Assembly (NCBI GenBank): GCA_035622995.1
Contig: DASPUI010000116.1
Coordinates: forward strand, 1 to 64,000
From: DASPUI01 sp035622995
GTDB taxonomy: Bacteria > Verrucomicrobiota > Verrucomicrobiia > Chthoniobacterales > UBA10450
Direction: 5' to 3'
Length of the DNA stretch: 64,000 nt
Of the stretch, positions 1 through 8,406 are shown one piece after another (within the stretch, counting starts at the first letter, position 1; the number at the start of each line of letters is the position of its first letter). The position numbers were made by a program, and so were the translations under genes. The notes beneath the pieces are model-generated. The model worked only from the letters and a program-made list of their open reading frames with translations. It was not told the origin of the DNA and made no database searches.

Positions 1-100
1 CTGCAATGTCGTAAGGATAAAGTCGCCAATCGAGCGAAACCGATTCGCCGTAGCGTTGAGCGATTTCCGCCACCGGCTGGTTGAATCTTCCCTTTCGCAT
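1..100 (-). CDS. argH: argininosuccinate lyase, 5' fragment
   Basis: Translating the minus strand from an ATG at 100 gives 33 residues that run off the left edge of the window: MRKGRFNQ, then a stretch ending SLDWRLYPYDIA. This matches the N-terminus of argininosuccinate lyase, whose family start is typically WGGRF followed by a D-x-RL-x-x-x-DI-A motif. The enzyme cleaves argininosuccinate to arginine and fumarate in the cytoplasm. The start lies only 2 bases beyond the folB stop codon, so the two are probably co-transcribed with folB upstream. Only the first helix region is visible, so the call rests on a short but characteristic stretch. Confidence 0.75.
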   Translation of the reverse strand, partial: MRKGRFNQPVAEIAQRYGESVSLDWRLYPYDIA

Positions 101-102
101 CT

Positions 103-480
103 TTAGTTGATGGCTGCCGCGCGTATCACAATCACAGATGCGTAAACCGCGTCCGGGAAAACGAACTTGCGCAGCTCGACCCGGACCTTGTGAATGGGAA
201 ATTTTTTTAACATGAGCATGGCTATTGCATCAGCCAGAGTCTCGATCAGCCGATCTTGTCGATTTTGCACAAACGTCTTTGCCTCTTCACGGACGGCGGA
301 ATAGTCGACCGTGTTGGCAACGTTGTCGCGCAAATCATCGACCTGCTGAAACGGCCAAAGCGTAATGCTGACGCTTAGCCGTTGCGGCTTTTCCCGCTCG
401 GCATCCGCAACGCCAACTCGTCCCCAGATTTCCAACTGCTCGATGTGAATTTGGTCTTCGCTTTTGGCTTTCACTAACAT
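103..480 (-). CDS. folB: dihydroneopterin aldolase
   Basis: A 125-residue protein of the FolB family, the usual length. It converts 7,8-dihydroneopterin to 6-hydroxymethyl-dihydropterin plus glycolaldehyde in folate synthesis and normally forms a tunnel-fold octamer. Visible hallmarks are GRVGVADAEREKPQ near residues 20-33, the Asp-Tyr-Ser region before the central helix, and the LIETLAD helix. The reading frame is open upstream to 606, but the extra 42 residues are basic and low quality, so I take the ATG at 480 (MLVKAKSEDQ). No clear Shine-Dalgarno is visible. The gene is followed by argH on the same strand. The 190 bases upstream, to the divergent sigma factor gene, must hold both promoters, but I see no convincing boxes. 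Confidence 0.87.
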   Translation of the reverse strand: MLVKAKSEDQIHIEQLEIWGRVGVADAEREKPQRLSVSITLWPFQQVDDLRDNVANTVDYSAVREEAKTFVQNRQDRLIETLADAIAMLMLKKFPIHKVRVELRKFVFPDAVYASVIVIRAAAIN

Positions 481-670
481 CTCAGCATGTTCCGAGCTTT
501 CGTTTGAATCTAGAAAATCTTCGTGACCAGAGTTTTTTTTAAAACTTCGCCTTCGAGAATCCGTAGAAGATTGGTGAACGAAATGCAGGTGGATCTCTCC
601 CAGCAAGAACGTCGGAACGCGCCTGGTTTGAGCTTGTGCCTAGGCGCCGGAAATAAGATCATCGTCCCGA

Positions 671-1444
671 TTGAAGCCGGACGCAGCCATCGAAGCGGGC
701 GGGAATCGATTCACGACCACACACTGGAGCATGGTATTATCCTGTGGGCGCGATGGATCCGGCGAGAAGCGTGGTCGTCAGGCACTAGCCGAGCTTTGCC
801 GGACATATTGGCGACCGATTTATGCCTTCGTTTGCCGGCGAGGCTATTCCGAACCGGACGCTCAAGACTTAACTCAGGATTTCTTTTTGCGCGTGCTTGA
901 GGGGAATCTCCTTCCGCTGGCCGATCCCGCCCGGGGTCGTTTTCGGACTTTTCTGCTTTGTGCATTGCAAAACTTCCTGGCTGACAAGCGCGATGAATCG
1001 AAAAGCGAGCGCCGCGGCGGACAAATAAATTTCATTCAGTGGGAAGACTGGATTGCCGAATCTCCTTCTTATCTGTCGATCAACTCCGGAGAGCTGGAAA
1101 GGTCGTCGGCACGACGAATATTTGATGTCCGCTGGGCAGCCACCGTGGCCGAGCAGGCGTTGCGCCGGCTCGCGGCTGAATGCGAAACCCGGGGACGGCG
1201 CAGAGTTTTCGATATCCTAAATCGTTATCTGACGGCCGATCGCGCGGAAATCAGCTACGCACAAATTTCAGCGATGCTGAGCGTGCCCGAAGTTGCCGTG
1301 AAACGATTATTGCATCGATTGCGCGTCCGTTATCGCGCGCTTCTCCGCGAAGAAGTTCTGCAAACGGTGGAAAGCGACGTAGACCTCGATGATGAAATTC
1401 GATATCTCTGCGCCACCCTCGCCATTGAAACCGCGCCGGAATGA
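671..1444 (+). CDS. ECF-type RNA polymerase sigma factor
   Basis: A 257-residue sigma factor of the planctomycete/verrucomicrobial ECF type. After a short N-terminal segment containing TTHWS, a region-2-like helical block runs from about residue 45 to 95 (TYWRPIYAFVCRRGYSEPDA, then QDLTQDFFLRVLEG). A region-4-like helix-turn-helix follows near 190-230 (ISYAQISAMLSVPEVAVKRL). It would direct core polymerase to a specific promoter set. The start is a TTG at 671. The next in-frame ATG would cut into the conserved N-terminus, so TTG or an unrecognised start is needed. The stop overlaps the kinase ATG (ATGA), indicating translational coupling. No anti-sigma gene is present. In this class, control by the partner Ser/Thr kinase is the likely mechanism; that is inference. 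Confidence 0.88.
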   Translation: MKPDAAIEAGGNRFTTTHWSMVLSCGRDGSGEKRGRQALAELCRTYWRPIYAFVCRRGYSEPDAQDLTQDFFLRVLEGNLLPLADPARGRFRTFLLCALQNFLADKRDESKSERRGGQINFIQWEDWIAESPSYLSINSGELERSSARRIFDVRWAATVAEQALRRLAAECETRGRRRVFDILNRYLTADRAEISYAQISAMLSVPEVAVKRLLHRLRVRYRALLREEVLQTVESDVDLDDEIRYLCATLAIETAPE

Positions 1445-4188
1445 ACATACGCGGAGTTGCTGACTCGCTGGGTGTTGCCAGCCACCGGCGCGCCTGTCCG
1501 GAATGCGGATCGACTACAACAATCGCTCACGGTCTTTGCCTGGGCTGTCTTTTTCGATGTGGTTTGAGTTCGGAACAGGGTGGCGAATGCCTGGATTCTG
1601 TTCTGGCGGAAGTCGAAATACGGGACACCGATTGGCATCTGGCCAATTATCACATTTTGGAAGAAATCGGTCGCGGCGGGATGGGAGTTATCTATCGCGC
1701 GCGGCAGGCCCATTCGAAGAGGATCGTTGCGCTCAAGCGCGTCCTGGCCTTTCACAGCGATTCCATCGAAACGCTGAATAGATTCGAGCGCGAAGCTGAA
1801 GCGGCTGCAAGCCTCGACCATCCGAATATTTTGCCAATCTATGAGGTAGGTCGCTGCCAGAACGGGTTGCCCTTCTTTAGCATGAAGTTTGCGCCCGGCG
1901 GCAGTCTTCTGCAGTCGATCGCAGTGTTTCGCGATCACCCTCGAACTGCAGTCGAACTGGTGGCCAAAGTCGCGCGCGCGATCGATCACGCACATTCTCG
2001 CGGCATTCTGCATCGGGATCTCAAACCGGGGAACATCTTGCTCGATGCAAACGCAGAGCCATTCGTGGCCGATTTCGGACTTGCGAAATGGCTCGATGCT
2101 TCTGCTGATCTTACTGGGACGCTGACAATCTTTGGGACGCCGGGTTATATTGCCCCGGAGCAGGCGAATACATCTCGCGACCGCTTGGGCCCCGCGGTCG
2201 ATGTTTACAGCCTTGGAGCGATCTTGTTTGAGCTGTTAAGCGGGCGTCCCCCGTTTTTAGGCGAACACGCAATTGCCGTAGTTCAACAAGCAGCCGAGGA
2301 AACGGCGCCAAAGCTTCGTTCGATCGCAAACGAACAAGACCGCGATTTGGAAACGATCTGCGAGCGTTGCCTGGAACGCGAACCGTCTGCCCGATACACG
2401 ACCGCGCGAGATCTTGCCGATGACCTGACCCGGTGGTTGGAACATCGCCCGATCCGGGCACGTCGCATTTCCCCACCAGTCCGCTTTTGGCAATGGTCCC
2501 GGCGAAACCCAGCACTGGCGACAAGCCTGGGACTGATTTCATTGCTGATTGCCGGGATTTTCGGAAAACAAATTGAGGCGCATCGATTAAAAACAGCGAT
2601 GCGCGAAACCGCCGTCGCGAATCATTCGATCACAATCGCGCCATTTTTGAATCTCGACGAGATTGCATCCGATGCTGGCGTCACATCGTCTGTTGCGATT
2701 GCTTTGCAGACTGAATTATCCCGGGTAGGGCCGTGCCGGGTTTCAATTGCGCGAGAAATTCCGCACGATTGGAGCGGAAGCGGCGCGCCCGATGAAGTTC
2801 GCGAGTTGGCACAACGTAACTCAAGCCGCGCGGTTTTGGCAGGAACCGTCCGCCGTTGCGATGGAAAAATGCGGATTGGATTTCACTTTGCTACCGCTGA
2901 TGGAGATAATTCAATTCTAAGTCGCGTCATCACCGTTAATTCGAATCGATCGCCCGATTTGTTTGACGGAAGTTTTGCGAAATCGATTTACGCTTTCGTT
3001 GAAGGAACGGAAAAATCTAAAGCTCCGGAAGATCCAGCTACAGATAATGAACGCGTCCGTGCGTTTATCGCGGCGGGACGCGATTTAATGAATCGGCGGA
3101 CTGTTGCCGAGTTGGATCGGGCGATTGTTTGCTTTGAAAGCGCGATTCGAGAAGACCCTCATTCAATTTCAGCGAGGGCATTTCTGGCGATGGCTTATCA
3201 GGGCCGCGATCTGCTCTTGGCCGATCCAACCCTCGCTCCGCGCGCGCTCAAGGTTGCCCGCGAAGCAGTCGAACTGGGACCAGCAGATCCGACAGCGAAT
3301 CGGGCGCTGAATTTTGTTTACGCCACTAATGGCCGCTATGCTGAGGCCCAGGAATACATCCTTCGCTCGCTCGAATTTGGCGATCGCAGTGGCCGCGCTT
3401 TTGGCCAAATCGCCTACAATTGGAAGAGCCTGGGTCGTCCGGACAAAGCGATCAGGTGGTACAATAAGGCAAAAGCAGCACAGCATCATCCCGGAGATTT
3501 TGAAGCATTGATGGGCGATTGTTGGGCCGATCTCGGGAACGACGAGCAAGCACGTGTCGCTTACGAGTCGGCTGCTACTTTTCAGCCGGACCAGCCGGAA
3601 GGCTGGTTGGGCCTGGCTCGTTTGAAGTTATTGGCCGGCGACAGCAACGGCGCGCGCCAGATCTGTCAGGCGCAGCTCCTTCACTATCCTGATGCTCCCA
3701 TTGCGCGAGAGTTTGCGGCGTTGGTTGAATTTTTTTCGCGCAACTATCCCGAAGCCGAACGCCGTTACGCCGAGCTCGCAGAAAAGGATCCACTTGGAGG
3801 TGGTCGGGACAGCACTTATGGGGCAGTCGATTATCATTCGGCGATCGCGCGTTTGAAAATTCAAGCGGGCGACGAATCGAAAGCGCGCGGCGTGTTGCTC
3901 GAGGTCAAAGGCGACGCCAAACGCAAACTGGCGGCCGCGCCGTTCGATCCCCAGATACTTTATCGCCTTTCGGCGGCGGAGGCGATGCTTGGCCAGACTG
4001 AAGATTCTTTGCGTGACTTCAAGACCGCGATCGACGCGGGATGGATCGATTACCGGTCGCCCAGGCTCGATCCACGATTCGATTCGATCTCACAAAGCCC
4101 ATCATTCAACACAATTCTATCCGATCTGGCCGCAGCCGTGGCCCGACTCGGGCGGCAATCGTCGGCCGCTTCACCCGTGACGAATTAA
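1441..4188 (+). CDS. zinc-ribbon Ser/Thr protein kinase with TolB/FlgO-like and TPR sensor region
   Basis: A 915-residue multi-domain kinase. Residues 19-36 form a CxxC...CxxC zinc ribbon. Residues 70-340 are a Hanks-type kinase with glycine loop GRGGMG (78-82), catalytic Lys99, HRDLKPGN (191-198) and DFG (211-213), so it should be active. One membrane helix lies at about 359-375. The outside part begins with a TolB/FlgO-like domain from about 394 (ITIAPFLNL), followed by tetratricopeptide repeats to the end. The topology suggests an envelope sensor signalling to a cytoplasmic kinase. The gene overlaps the upstream ECF sigma factor by 4 bases, which makes that sigma factor or a bound regulator the obvious substrate. 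A small gene follows 26 bases downstream. Families are recognised by motif; the substrate is inference. Confidence 0.9.
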   Translation: MNIRGVADSLGVASHRRACPECGSTTTIAHGLCLGCLFRCGLSSEQGGECLDSVLAEVEIRDTDWHLANYHILEEIGRGGMGVIYRARQAHSKRIVALKRVLAFHSDSIETLNRFEREAEAAASLDHPNILPIYEVGRCQNGLPFFSMKFAPGGSLLQSIAVFRDHPRTAVELVAKVARAIDHAHSRGILHRDLKPGNILLDANAEPFVADFGLAKWLDASADLTGTLTIFGTPGYIAPEQANTSRDRLGPAVDVYSLGAILFELLSGRPPFLGEHAIAVVQQAAEETAPKLRSIANEQDRDLETICERCLEREPSARYTTARDLADDLTRWLEHRPIRARRISPPVRFWQWSRRNPALATSLGLISLLIAGIFGKQIEAHRLKTAMRETAVANHSITIAPFLNLDEIASDAGVTSSVAIALQTELSRVGPCRVSIAREIPHDWSGSGAPDEVRELAQRNSSRAVLAGTVRRCDGKMRIGFHFATADGDNSILSRVITVNSNRSPDLFDGSFAKSIYAFVEGTEKSKAPEDPATDNERVRAFIAAGRDLMNRRTVAELDRAIVCFESAIREDPHSISARAFLAMAYQGRDLLLADPTLAPRALKVAREAVELGPADPTANRALNFVYATNGRYAEAQEYILRSLEFGDRSGRAFGQIAYNWKSLGRPDKAIRWYNKAKAAQHHPGDFEALMGDCWADLGNDEQARVAYESAATFQPDQPEGWLGLARLKLLAGDSNGARQICQAQLLHYPDAPIAREFAALVEFFSRNYPEAERRYAELAEKDPLGGGRDSTYGAVDYHSAIARLKIQAGDESKARGVLLEVKGDAKRKLAAAPFDPQILYRLSAAEAMLGQTEDSLRDFKTAIDAGWIDYRSPRLDPRFDSISQSPSFNTILSDLAAAVARLGRQSSAASPVTN

Positions 4189-4214
4189 TTCAACTACAAG
4201 TGAGAACAACCCCC

Positions 4215-4577
4215 ATGAACAGGACCTGGCAGCTAAAAAAAGATCGAAGGGATGCCGCGGTGGCGTTCCTGCAGCAGACAATTGTTAACCCCGATGTTCG
4301 TTCCGCCGTGCTGAAAGATAGACAAGCGGCGCGTCGCCTCTTCGGGACAATCGGTAAAATCGACATCCCCGAAGATGCCGAAGTGATTTGCGTCGGACCC
4401 AGCACGCAAGAGCGCGATCGCTTGATTGTCTTCGTGTTGCCGCCGGAAGGCACGTCGCCTGAACATCTCGACGCCTTCAAGTACTGGATCGGAACCTGGT
4501 ATCCATATCAACTCGATCCCGTGCCTTCGTCTCCAACAAGGAGTCAAAGGCATTGCGAACTCGCCGAAGCCGTTTGA
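4215..4577 (+). CDS. small conserved-looking protein, possibly nitrile-hydratase-type leader-like
   Basis: 120 residues starting at ATG 4215 (MNRTWQLKKD). The frame is open further upstream inside the kinase gene, but this start fits the 26-base gap after the kinase stop. Residues about 25-75 read D-x-x-x-R-x-x-x-L-x-D-x-x-x-A, then IPEDAEVICVG and VFVLPPEGT. That rhythm resembles the leader portion of nitrile-hydratase-like leader peptides (NHLP), a family fused to ribosomally made natural-product precursors. The metal-binding CTLCSC motif of true nitrile hydratase is absent, and no YcaO, radical-SAM or peptidase maturation gene is nearby. It is probably co-transcribed with the sigma/kinase pair. 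The C-terminal 34 bases overlap the convergent peroxidase gene. Function unknown; the family resemblance is tentative. Confidence 0.6.
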   Translation: MNRTWQLKKDRRDAAVAFLQQTIVNPDVRSAVLKDRQAARRLFGTIGKIDIPEDAEVICVGPSTQERDRLIVFVLPPEGTSPEHLDAFKYWIGTWYPYQLDPVPSSPTRSQRHCELAEAV

Positions 4578-5983
4578 AAAAACGGGACCAGTCGGAAGAG
4601 TTCCGATAGTCCATAAATTCTGGTCCGCTCATCTGGTAAATTCCAGATGGGCGGGAGGCCTTCCAAATCCGGCTGGTTGAGATACGACTCCGGATCTGAT
4701 CGTAGCGCGCCATGAATCGTCTCAGCGACCAGAATACTGCCGGTCGGTCCAAGACGGTTCCCGTTCTCCCGGACCTCGGATTCTTTTAATATATAATACC
4801 AGAGCGGTGTCTGATCGAGAAGGTCGGCATCGCGAAGAATTTGACCTTGCTCGGACTTTTGTCCGTCGACATTTCTTTCCAAATCGAAATCCGTCAATAC
4901 ATCCTGACCGAATGCACGCGCGGCGATCTGACCCGAAGGCAGATGCAGGCCAGCTCCCCGAAGTAGAGTCCGCACGGTTAGCTGCGCCGGATGTTTTGAA
5001 AATCGAAAATGCGGGCAGGGGATTTCAGGCACGCCGACCAGATCGCCTGGCAGATGGTGAAGTGGTTCGGACAGTCTCGTGTCGATTGGCCGGGCCGTAA
5101 CCGCGCCTCCGTCGGCGGCACCTTGGAAGAAAAATCCCCAGTTTAGCTCCTGACGTTGGACGAGCGGGCCGCGGTCGGTTGTCCGGCCGAAAATTTTTCC
5201 GAACAGCATGTCGTTTCCGAACGCGAACATGTAATTCGGACGCACCATTGCATGGCCGAAACGCATCGCGGCCGCCGAAAACTCGATCGGAATGGAAAAT
5301 CGATCCCAATCGATCGTCGATTTTCCGTCTCTGAAAACTTTGTTATAAACATCAAGATTCAGCAGCGTTGGTAGATAATCGTGACAGACCAGCCATTGAA
5401 ATTGGCGTTGCGTTTGCCGTCGAGCGCGCTCGAACAATTTCGAGGGGTCGGTTATTTCGCTTTCAAATTGGTCCACCGCGAAGTTGTGCAGCTGCGCGAA
5501 GACAGCAGTCATTTGGCGAAGGATCAAATTCTCGGCATTCCGTTCGTCTCCCAAAATGCGTTCCCCCTGCGCACCGGTGCAGATGTCCAATCCTTTGTCC
5601 GATGATTGCGCAGATCCGACTCGAAGCCGGACTTGATCGTTTTCATAGAGGTCAGGCGAGACGGCTGGTCCGCGGCCGTACAATGAATCAAGATCGAGGC
5701 GCGGAGTTCGCAGGTTTTGGAGCTGTTCCGGCTCCTTCTTCCACGCTTCGTCGATCGAGCTTGCGTCCTTCGTGAGATCGTGGGCGATGAATTGGCCAAA
5801 GTAGGTATAGCCACAATCCGCCAAAATTTCGGGCCGGTTGTTTGAGACGCGCGATCCGTCATCAATCATTGCGCGACCGAGCGCAGTCAGGTTTCGGCAA
5901 TAGAGATCGACGTCGGTCGGAAGCGAGCAGGGCGGAAAGAGTCGACAATATCGATCAGTCGCCGATTCGCGAAACGGCTTCAT
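4544..5983 (-). CDS. animal-type haem peroxidase family protein
   Basis: A 479-residue member of the peroxidase-cyclooxygenase (animal haem peroxidase) superfamily. Distal-site segment GYTYFGQFIAHDLTKD carries the distal His. The family motif DERNAEN is followed by a helix with QLHN. The proximal haem ligand lies in FSAAAMRFGHAMVRPNY. Such enzymes oxidise halides, phenols or lipids with hydrogen peroxide. Bacterial members are usually uncharacterised. There is no signal peptide at the chosen ATG (MKPFRESATD), so the protein may be cytoplasmic or exported by another route. The gene is convergent with the small gene at 4215 (34-base overlap) and divergent from the DHFR-fold gene at 6347. Haem loading and substrate cannot be read from the sequence. 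Confidence 0.88.
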   Translation of the reverse strand: MKPFRESATDRYCRLFPPCSLPTDVDLYCRNLTALGRAMIDDGSRVSNNRPEILADCGYTYFGQFIAHDLTKDASSIDEAWKKEPEQLQNLRTPRLDLDSLYGRGPAVSPDLYENDQVRLRVGSAQSSDKGLDICTGAQGERILGDERNAENLILRQMTAVFAQLHNFAVDQFESEITDPSKLFERARRQTQRQFQWLVCHDYLPTLLNLDVYNKVFRDGKSTIDWDRFSIPIEFSAAAMRFGHAMVRPNYMFAFGNDMLFGKIFGRTTDRGPLVQRQELNWGFFFQGAADGGAVTARPIDTRLSEPLHHLPGDLVGVPEIPCPHFRFSKHPAQLTVRTLLRGAGLHLPSGQIAARAFGQDVLTDFDLERNVDGQKSEQGQILRDADLLDQTPLWYYILKESEVRENGNRLGPTGSILVAETIHGALRSDPESYLNQPDLEGLPPIWNLPDERTRIYGLSELFRLVPFFQTASASSQCL

Positions 5984-6346
5984 CGATGGCGATCCATTTT
6001 CATCCTCTTTCTACGGAATTGTTCGGTTGAAGTTTCGGTAATGACTCGTGTTTTTTGAGAAATCGGACGCGGGAATGGCCAACCGGTTAGCCAAGTCGTG
6101 AGCATCGGCGGACGGGAGAAATCCCGTTGTGTTAGACAAAGGGCTTTTGTTTAATTCTCGTTAGGGCGAATACTGCTTCCAGCGATCACGTCGGAAAAGG
6201 TTAGCCAAACGATGCCGCCAACGCAGAGAATGTTGATGTTGGATGTAGCCAGCAGAGGATCCCATGACTTATCTCTTTGTCGTTATGCGGACTCAAGCTA
6301 AGCCGATTCCAAGCAGTCGTGCTAACCCTGCACTCATGAAAGCGAA
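5984..6346. promoter_or_regulatory. 363-base divergent intergenic region with a small GNRA-loop hairpin
   Basis: This gap separates the haem peroxidase (minus) from the DHFR-fold gene (plus) and must carry both promoters. I see no open frame of useful length or coding character, and no convincing -35/-10 pair. The only clear structure is ACGGGA-GAAA-TCCCGT at 6112-6127, a perfect 6-bp stem with a GAAA tetraloop. It is not followed by a T tract, so a terminator is unlikely. It could be a leader RNA structure or a protein site. Confidence 0.4.
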
Positions 6347-6946
6347 ATGATGGCCAATTCTGATTCTCACATAACGATTCACATGGCGGCGAGCCTCGAT
6401 GGCTTCATTGCTCGAAAGGACGGACGCGTCGACTGGCTTGAGACCTCAGACGAATTCGCAGGCGGAGACACCATGGATCCGGAATCCGTCGACGCCTTCC
6501 TAAAAACAATCGATTGCTACGTCATGGGGTCGCGAACTTATGAGACCGCATTGAGTTTTGAAGCCCAGGGGTTGGGGTGGTCGTACGGCAACAAACCCAC
6601 TTTCGTCCTCACTAGTCGCGAGCTGCCGCGGACTAGGGATACGATCGAATTTTACTCAGGCGATCTCGCGCAGTTCGTGAACCGGCGGTTGCGGCCGAAG
6701 TTCCGAAATATCTGGTTTGTTGGGGGCGGCATGGTTTCGGGCGAATGCCTTCGTCTAAGGCTAGCCGACGAAATTCGTTATTCGATCCTGCCGATCTTGA
6801 TCGGCGACGGGATTCCATTCTTCGAGAAGCTCGACCGAGAGGTCGCCCTCCATTTGCTGGAGGTCAGAGCGTACAACAGTGGCACAGTGGAGCTTCGTTA
6901 CGAGGTGCGAGGCCGTCGCGACGAGTTACGGAACGCCAGCACCTGA
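6347..6946 (+). CDS. dihydrofolate reductase-fold (RibD C-terminal-like) family protein
   Basis: 199 residues of the YyaP/YwjB-type DHFR superfamily. The N-terminal strand carries AASLDGFIA (residues 14-22), then a CYVMGSRTYE segment, a Rossmann-like TFVLTSREL, the nucleotide-binding loop FVGGGMVSGE, and a final strand pair including GTVELRYEV. Members bind NADPH and a pteridine or similar heterocycle. This sub-family is usually annotated only as dihydrofolate reductase family protein and is not the folate-pathway FolA itself. The start is the first of two tandem ATGs. The gene stands 34 bases before the HTTM gene on the same strand, so the two may be co-transcribed. Confidence 0.85.
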   Translation: MMANSDSHITIHMAASLDGFIARKDGRVDWLETSDEFAGGDTMDPESVDAFLKTIDCYVMGSRTYETALSFEAQGLGWSYGNKPTFVLTSRELPRTRDTIEFYSGDLAQFVNRRLRPKFRNIWFVGGGMVSGECLRLRLADEIRYSILPILIGDGIPFFEKLDREVALHLLEVRAYNSGTVELRYEVRGRRDELRNAST

Positions 6947-6980
6947 TCACTCGCTCCAGCCTACGAAAAATTATCCAATT

Positions 6981-8384
6981 ATGGCCAGGCGTCGGCGTTC
7001 AGGATTTTTAGAGAGGTTCCAGACGCACGCCTTCACCTCGGTCGACATTGCGTCACTGGCCTTCTTCCGGATTTTTTTTGGCCTCCTGGTTGCATGGAGG
7101 GTGCAACGCGTTTGGACTCACGATCAAATCAATCAGGTTTGGATCAATCCCCGTTTTCTATTCAAATATTGTGGATTTTTTTGGGTCCATCCTTGGCCGG
7201 GGCACTGGCTTTATGCTCACTGGATTTTGCTTGGGATTCTGGCGTTATTTATCGCGGCCGGTTTCTTCTACCGGATCAGCGCTGTGCTCTTTTTCCTGAG
7301 CCAGACCTATTTTTTTCTGCTCGAGCAAGGAGCGTACGTAAATCACTACTATCTGATTTGTCTTTTCGGCTTTCTTTTCATCTTCGTTCCGGCAAATCGC
7401 GCGTTCTCGGTTGACGCTTGGCTCTTCCCGTCGGTGCGAGCGGAGACTGCGCCAGCGTGGAACCTCTGGTTGATGCGAACGCAAATGGGAGTGGTTTATT
7501 TTTTCGCCGGCGTGGCGAAAGTTTCACCAGACTGGCTCCGCGGAGAACCAATGCGTGGAGTGCTGGCCCGAAGCGACGTCTTTCCATTTCTGCACAATTT
7601 TTTTCAGGGAAACCTTGCAGGTTATCTCGCAAGTTACGCTTCGCTTTCTCTCGATTTGTTCATTGTGCCCTTGCTCCTTTGGCGCCGGACTCGGCTGGTG
7701 GCCTTTTTTTTGGCGGTCTGCTTTCATGTTTTGAACGCGCGCATGTTCCCCATCGACATTTTTCCATGGCTCGGAATCGCAGGCACGACTCTGTTTCTCT
7801 CGCCGAGCTGGCCGCGGCGGATTTTCCGTTTTCTGCCCCAATCAGTAGCCACTTGTGCGGTCAAAACGATTGTTCCTTCAAAACGAAAGCGGCTTGCGAC
7901 CCTGCTCTTCGCCGGGACTTATGCCGCGATTCAAGTTCTGGTTCCTCTCCGTCACTTCCTTTATCCGGGCGGCGTCGAGTGGACCTATATGGAGCATCGT
8001 TTTAGCTGGCAAATGCTCCTTCGGAACCGAAGGACGATCACGTTTTTTTACATTACCGATCCGAACAATGGCGAAACGTACCAGATTCAGCCTGGCCGTT
8101 ATCTCTCCACGCAGCAGATTTTACACATGGGGTGGCGGCCAGACATGGTTTGGCAGTTTGCGCAATTCCTCGCCCGCGTGATGCCGCGCGCGGGTCCTGA
8201 GCCCCTCAAGGTTGAAGTGCGAATGCTCGTTTCCGTTAACGGACGCAAGCCACAGCTTTTTCTCGATCCAAATGTCGATTTGGCAGCCGAGCCTTATCCG
8301 TTCGTTAGACCACGGTGGCTGCTGCAAGTCCACGAACCGCTCCCACCGATCGGCACAGACCAATCGCAGAACGAGTTCGACTAG
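6981..8384 (+). CDS. HTTM-domain, vitamin K-dependent gamma-carboxylase-like membrane enzyme
   Basis: 467 residues with several membrane helices between about 20 and 320 and a soluble C-terminal third. The start is ATG 6981 (MARRRRSGFL); the longer open frame upstream overlaps the preceding gene and lacks coding character. The sequence aligns by eye with the HTTM region of gamma-glutamyl carboxylase. NHYYL at 121-125 matches the NHSYL segment holding human GGCX His160. FFAGVAKVSPDWLRGEP at 174-190 matches the AGVKKLDADW segment holding catalytic Lys218, giving Lys180. CFHVLNARMF near 247-256 matches the later conserved His region. Known family members carboxylate glutamate side chains with reduced vitamin K; bacterial roles are unclear. 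No vitamin K epoxide reductase gene lies nearby. Confidence 0.85.
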   Translation: MARRRRSGFLERFQTHAFTSVDIASLAFFRIFFGLLVAWRVQRVWTHDQINQVWINPRFLFKYCGFFWVHPWPGHWLYAHWILLGILALFIAAGFFYRISAVLFFLSQTYFFLLEQGAYVNHYYLICLFGFLFIFVPANRAFSVDAWLFPSVRAETAPAWNLWLMRTQMGVVYFFAGVAKVSPDWLRGEPMRGVLARSDVFPFLHNFFQGNLAGYLASYASLSLDLFIVPLLLWRRTRLVAFFLAVCFHVLNARMFPIDIFPWLGIAGTTLFLSPSWPRRIFRFLPQSVATCAVKTIVPSKRKRLATLLFAGTYAAIQVLVPLRHFLYPGGVEWTYMEHRFSWQMLLRNRRTITFFYITDPNNGETYQIQPGRYLSTQQILHMGWRPDMVWQFAQFLARVMPRAGPEPLKVEVRMLVSVNGRKPQLFLDPNVDLAAEPYPFVRPRWLLQVHEPLPPIGTDQSQNEFD

Positions 8385-8406
8385 GCGGCGGCCTGTTAAA
8401 GCCCGA

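Noticed and set aside
523..900. 125-codon plus-strand open frame overlapping the sigma-factor start
   Set aside because: Arg-rich, different frame from the sigma factor, no recognisable features.
1330..2013. 227-codon minus-strand open frame under the sigma/kinase genes
   Set aside because: Antisense to strongly recognisable coding sequence with intact motifs; its translation has no domain character.
6112..6127. intrinsic terminator at the ACGGGA-GAAA-TCCCGT hairpin
   Set aside because: No T tract on either side and it lies between divergent genes, where a terminator has no purpose.
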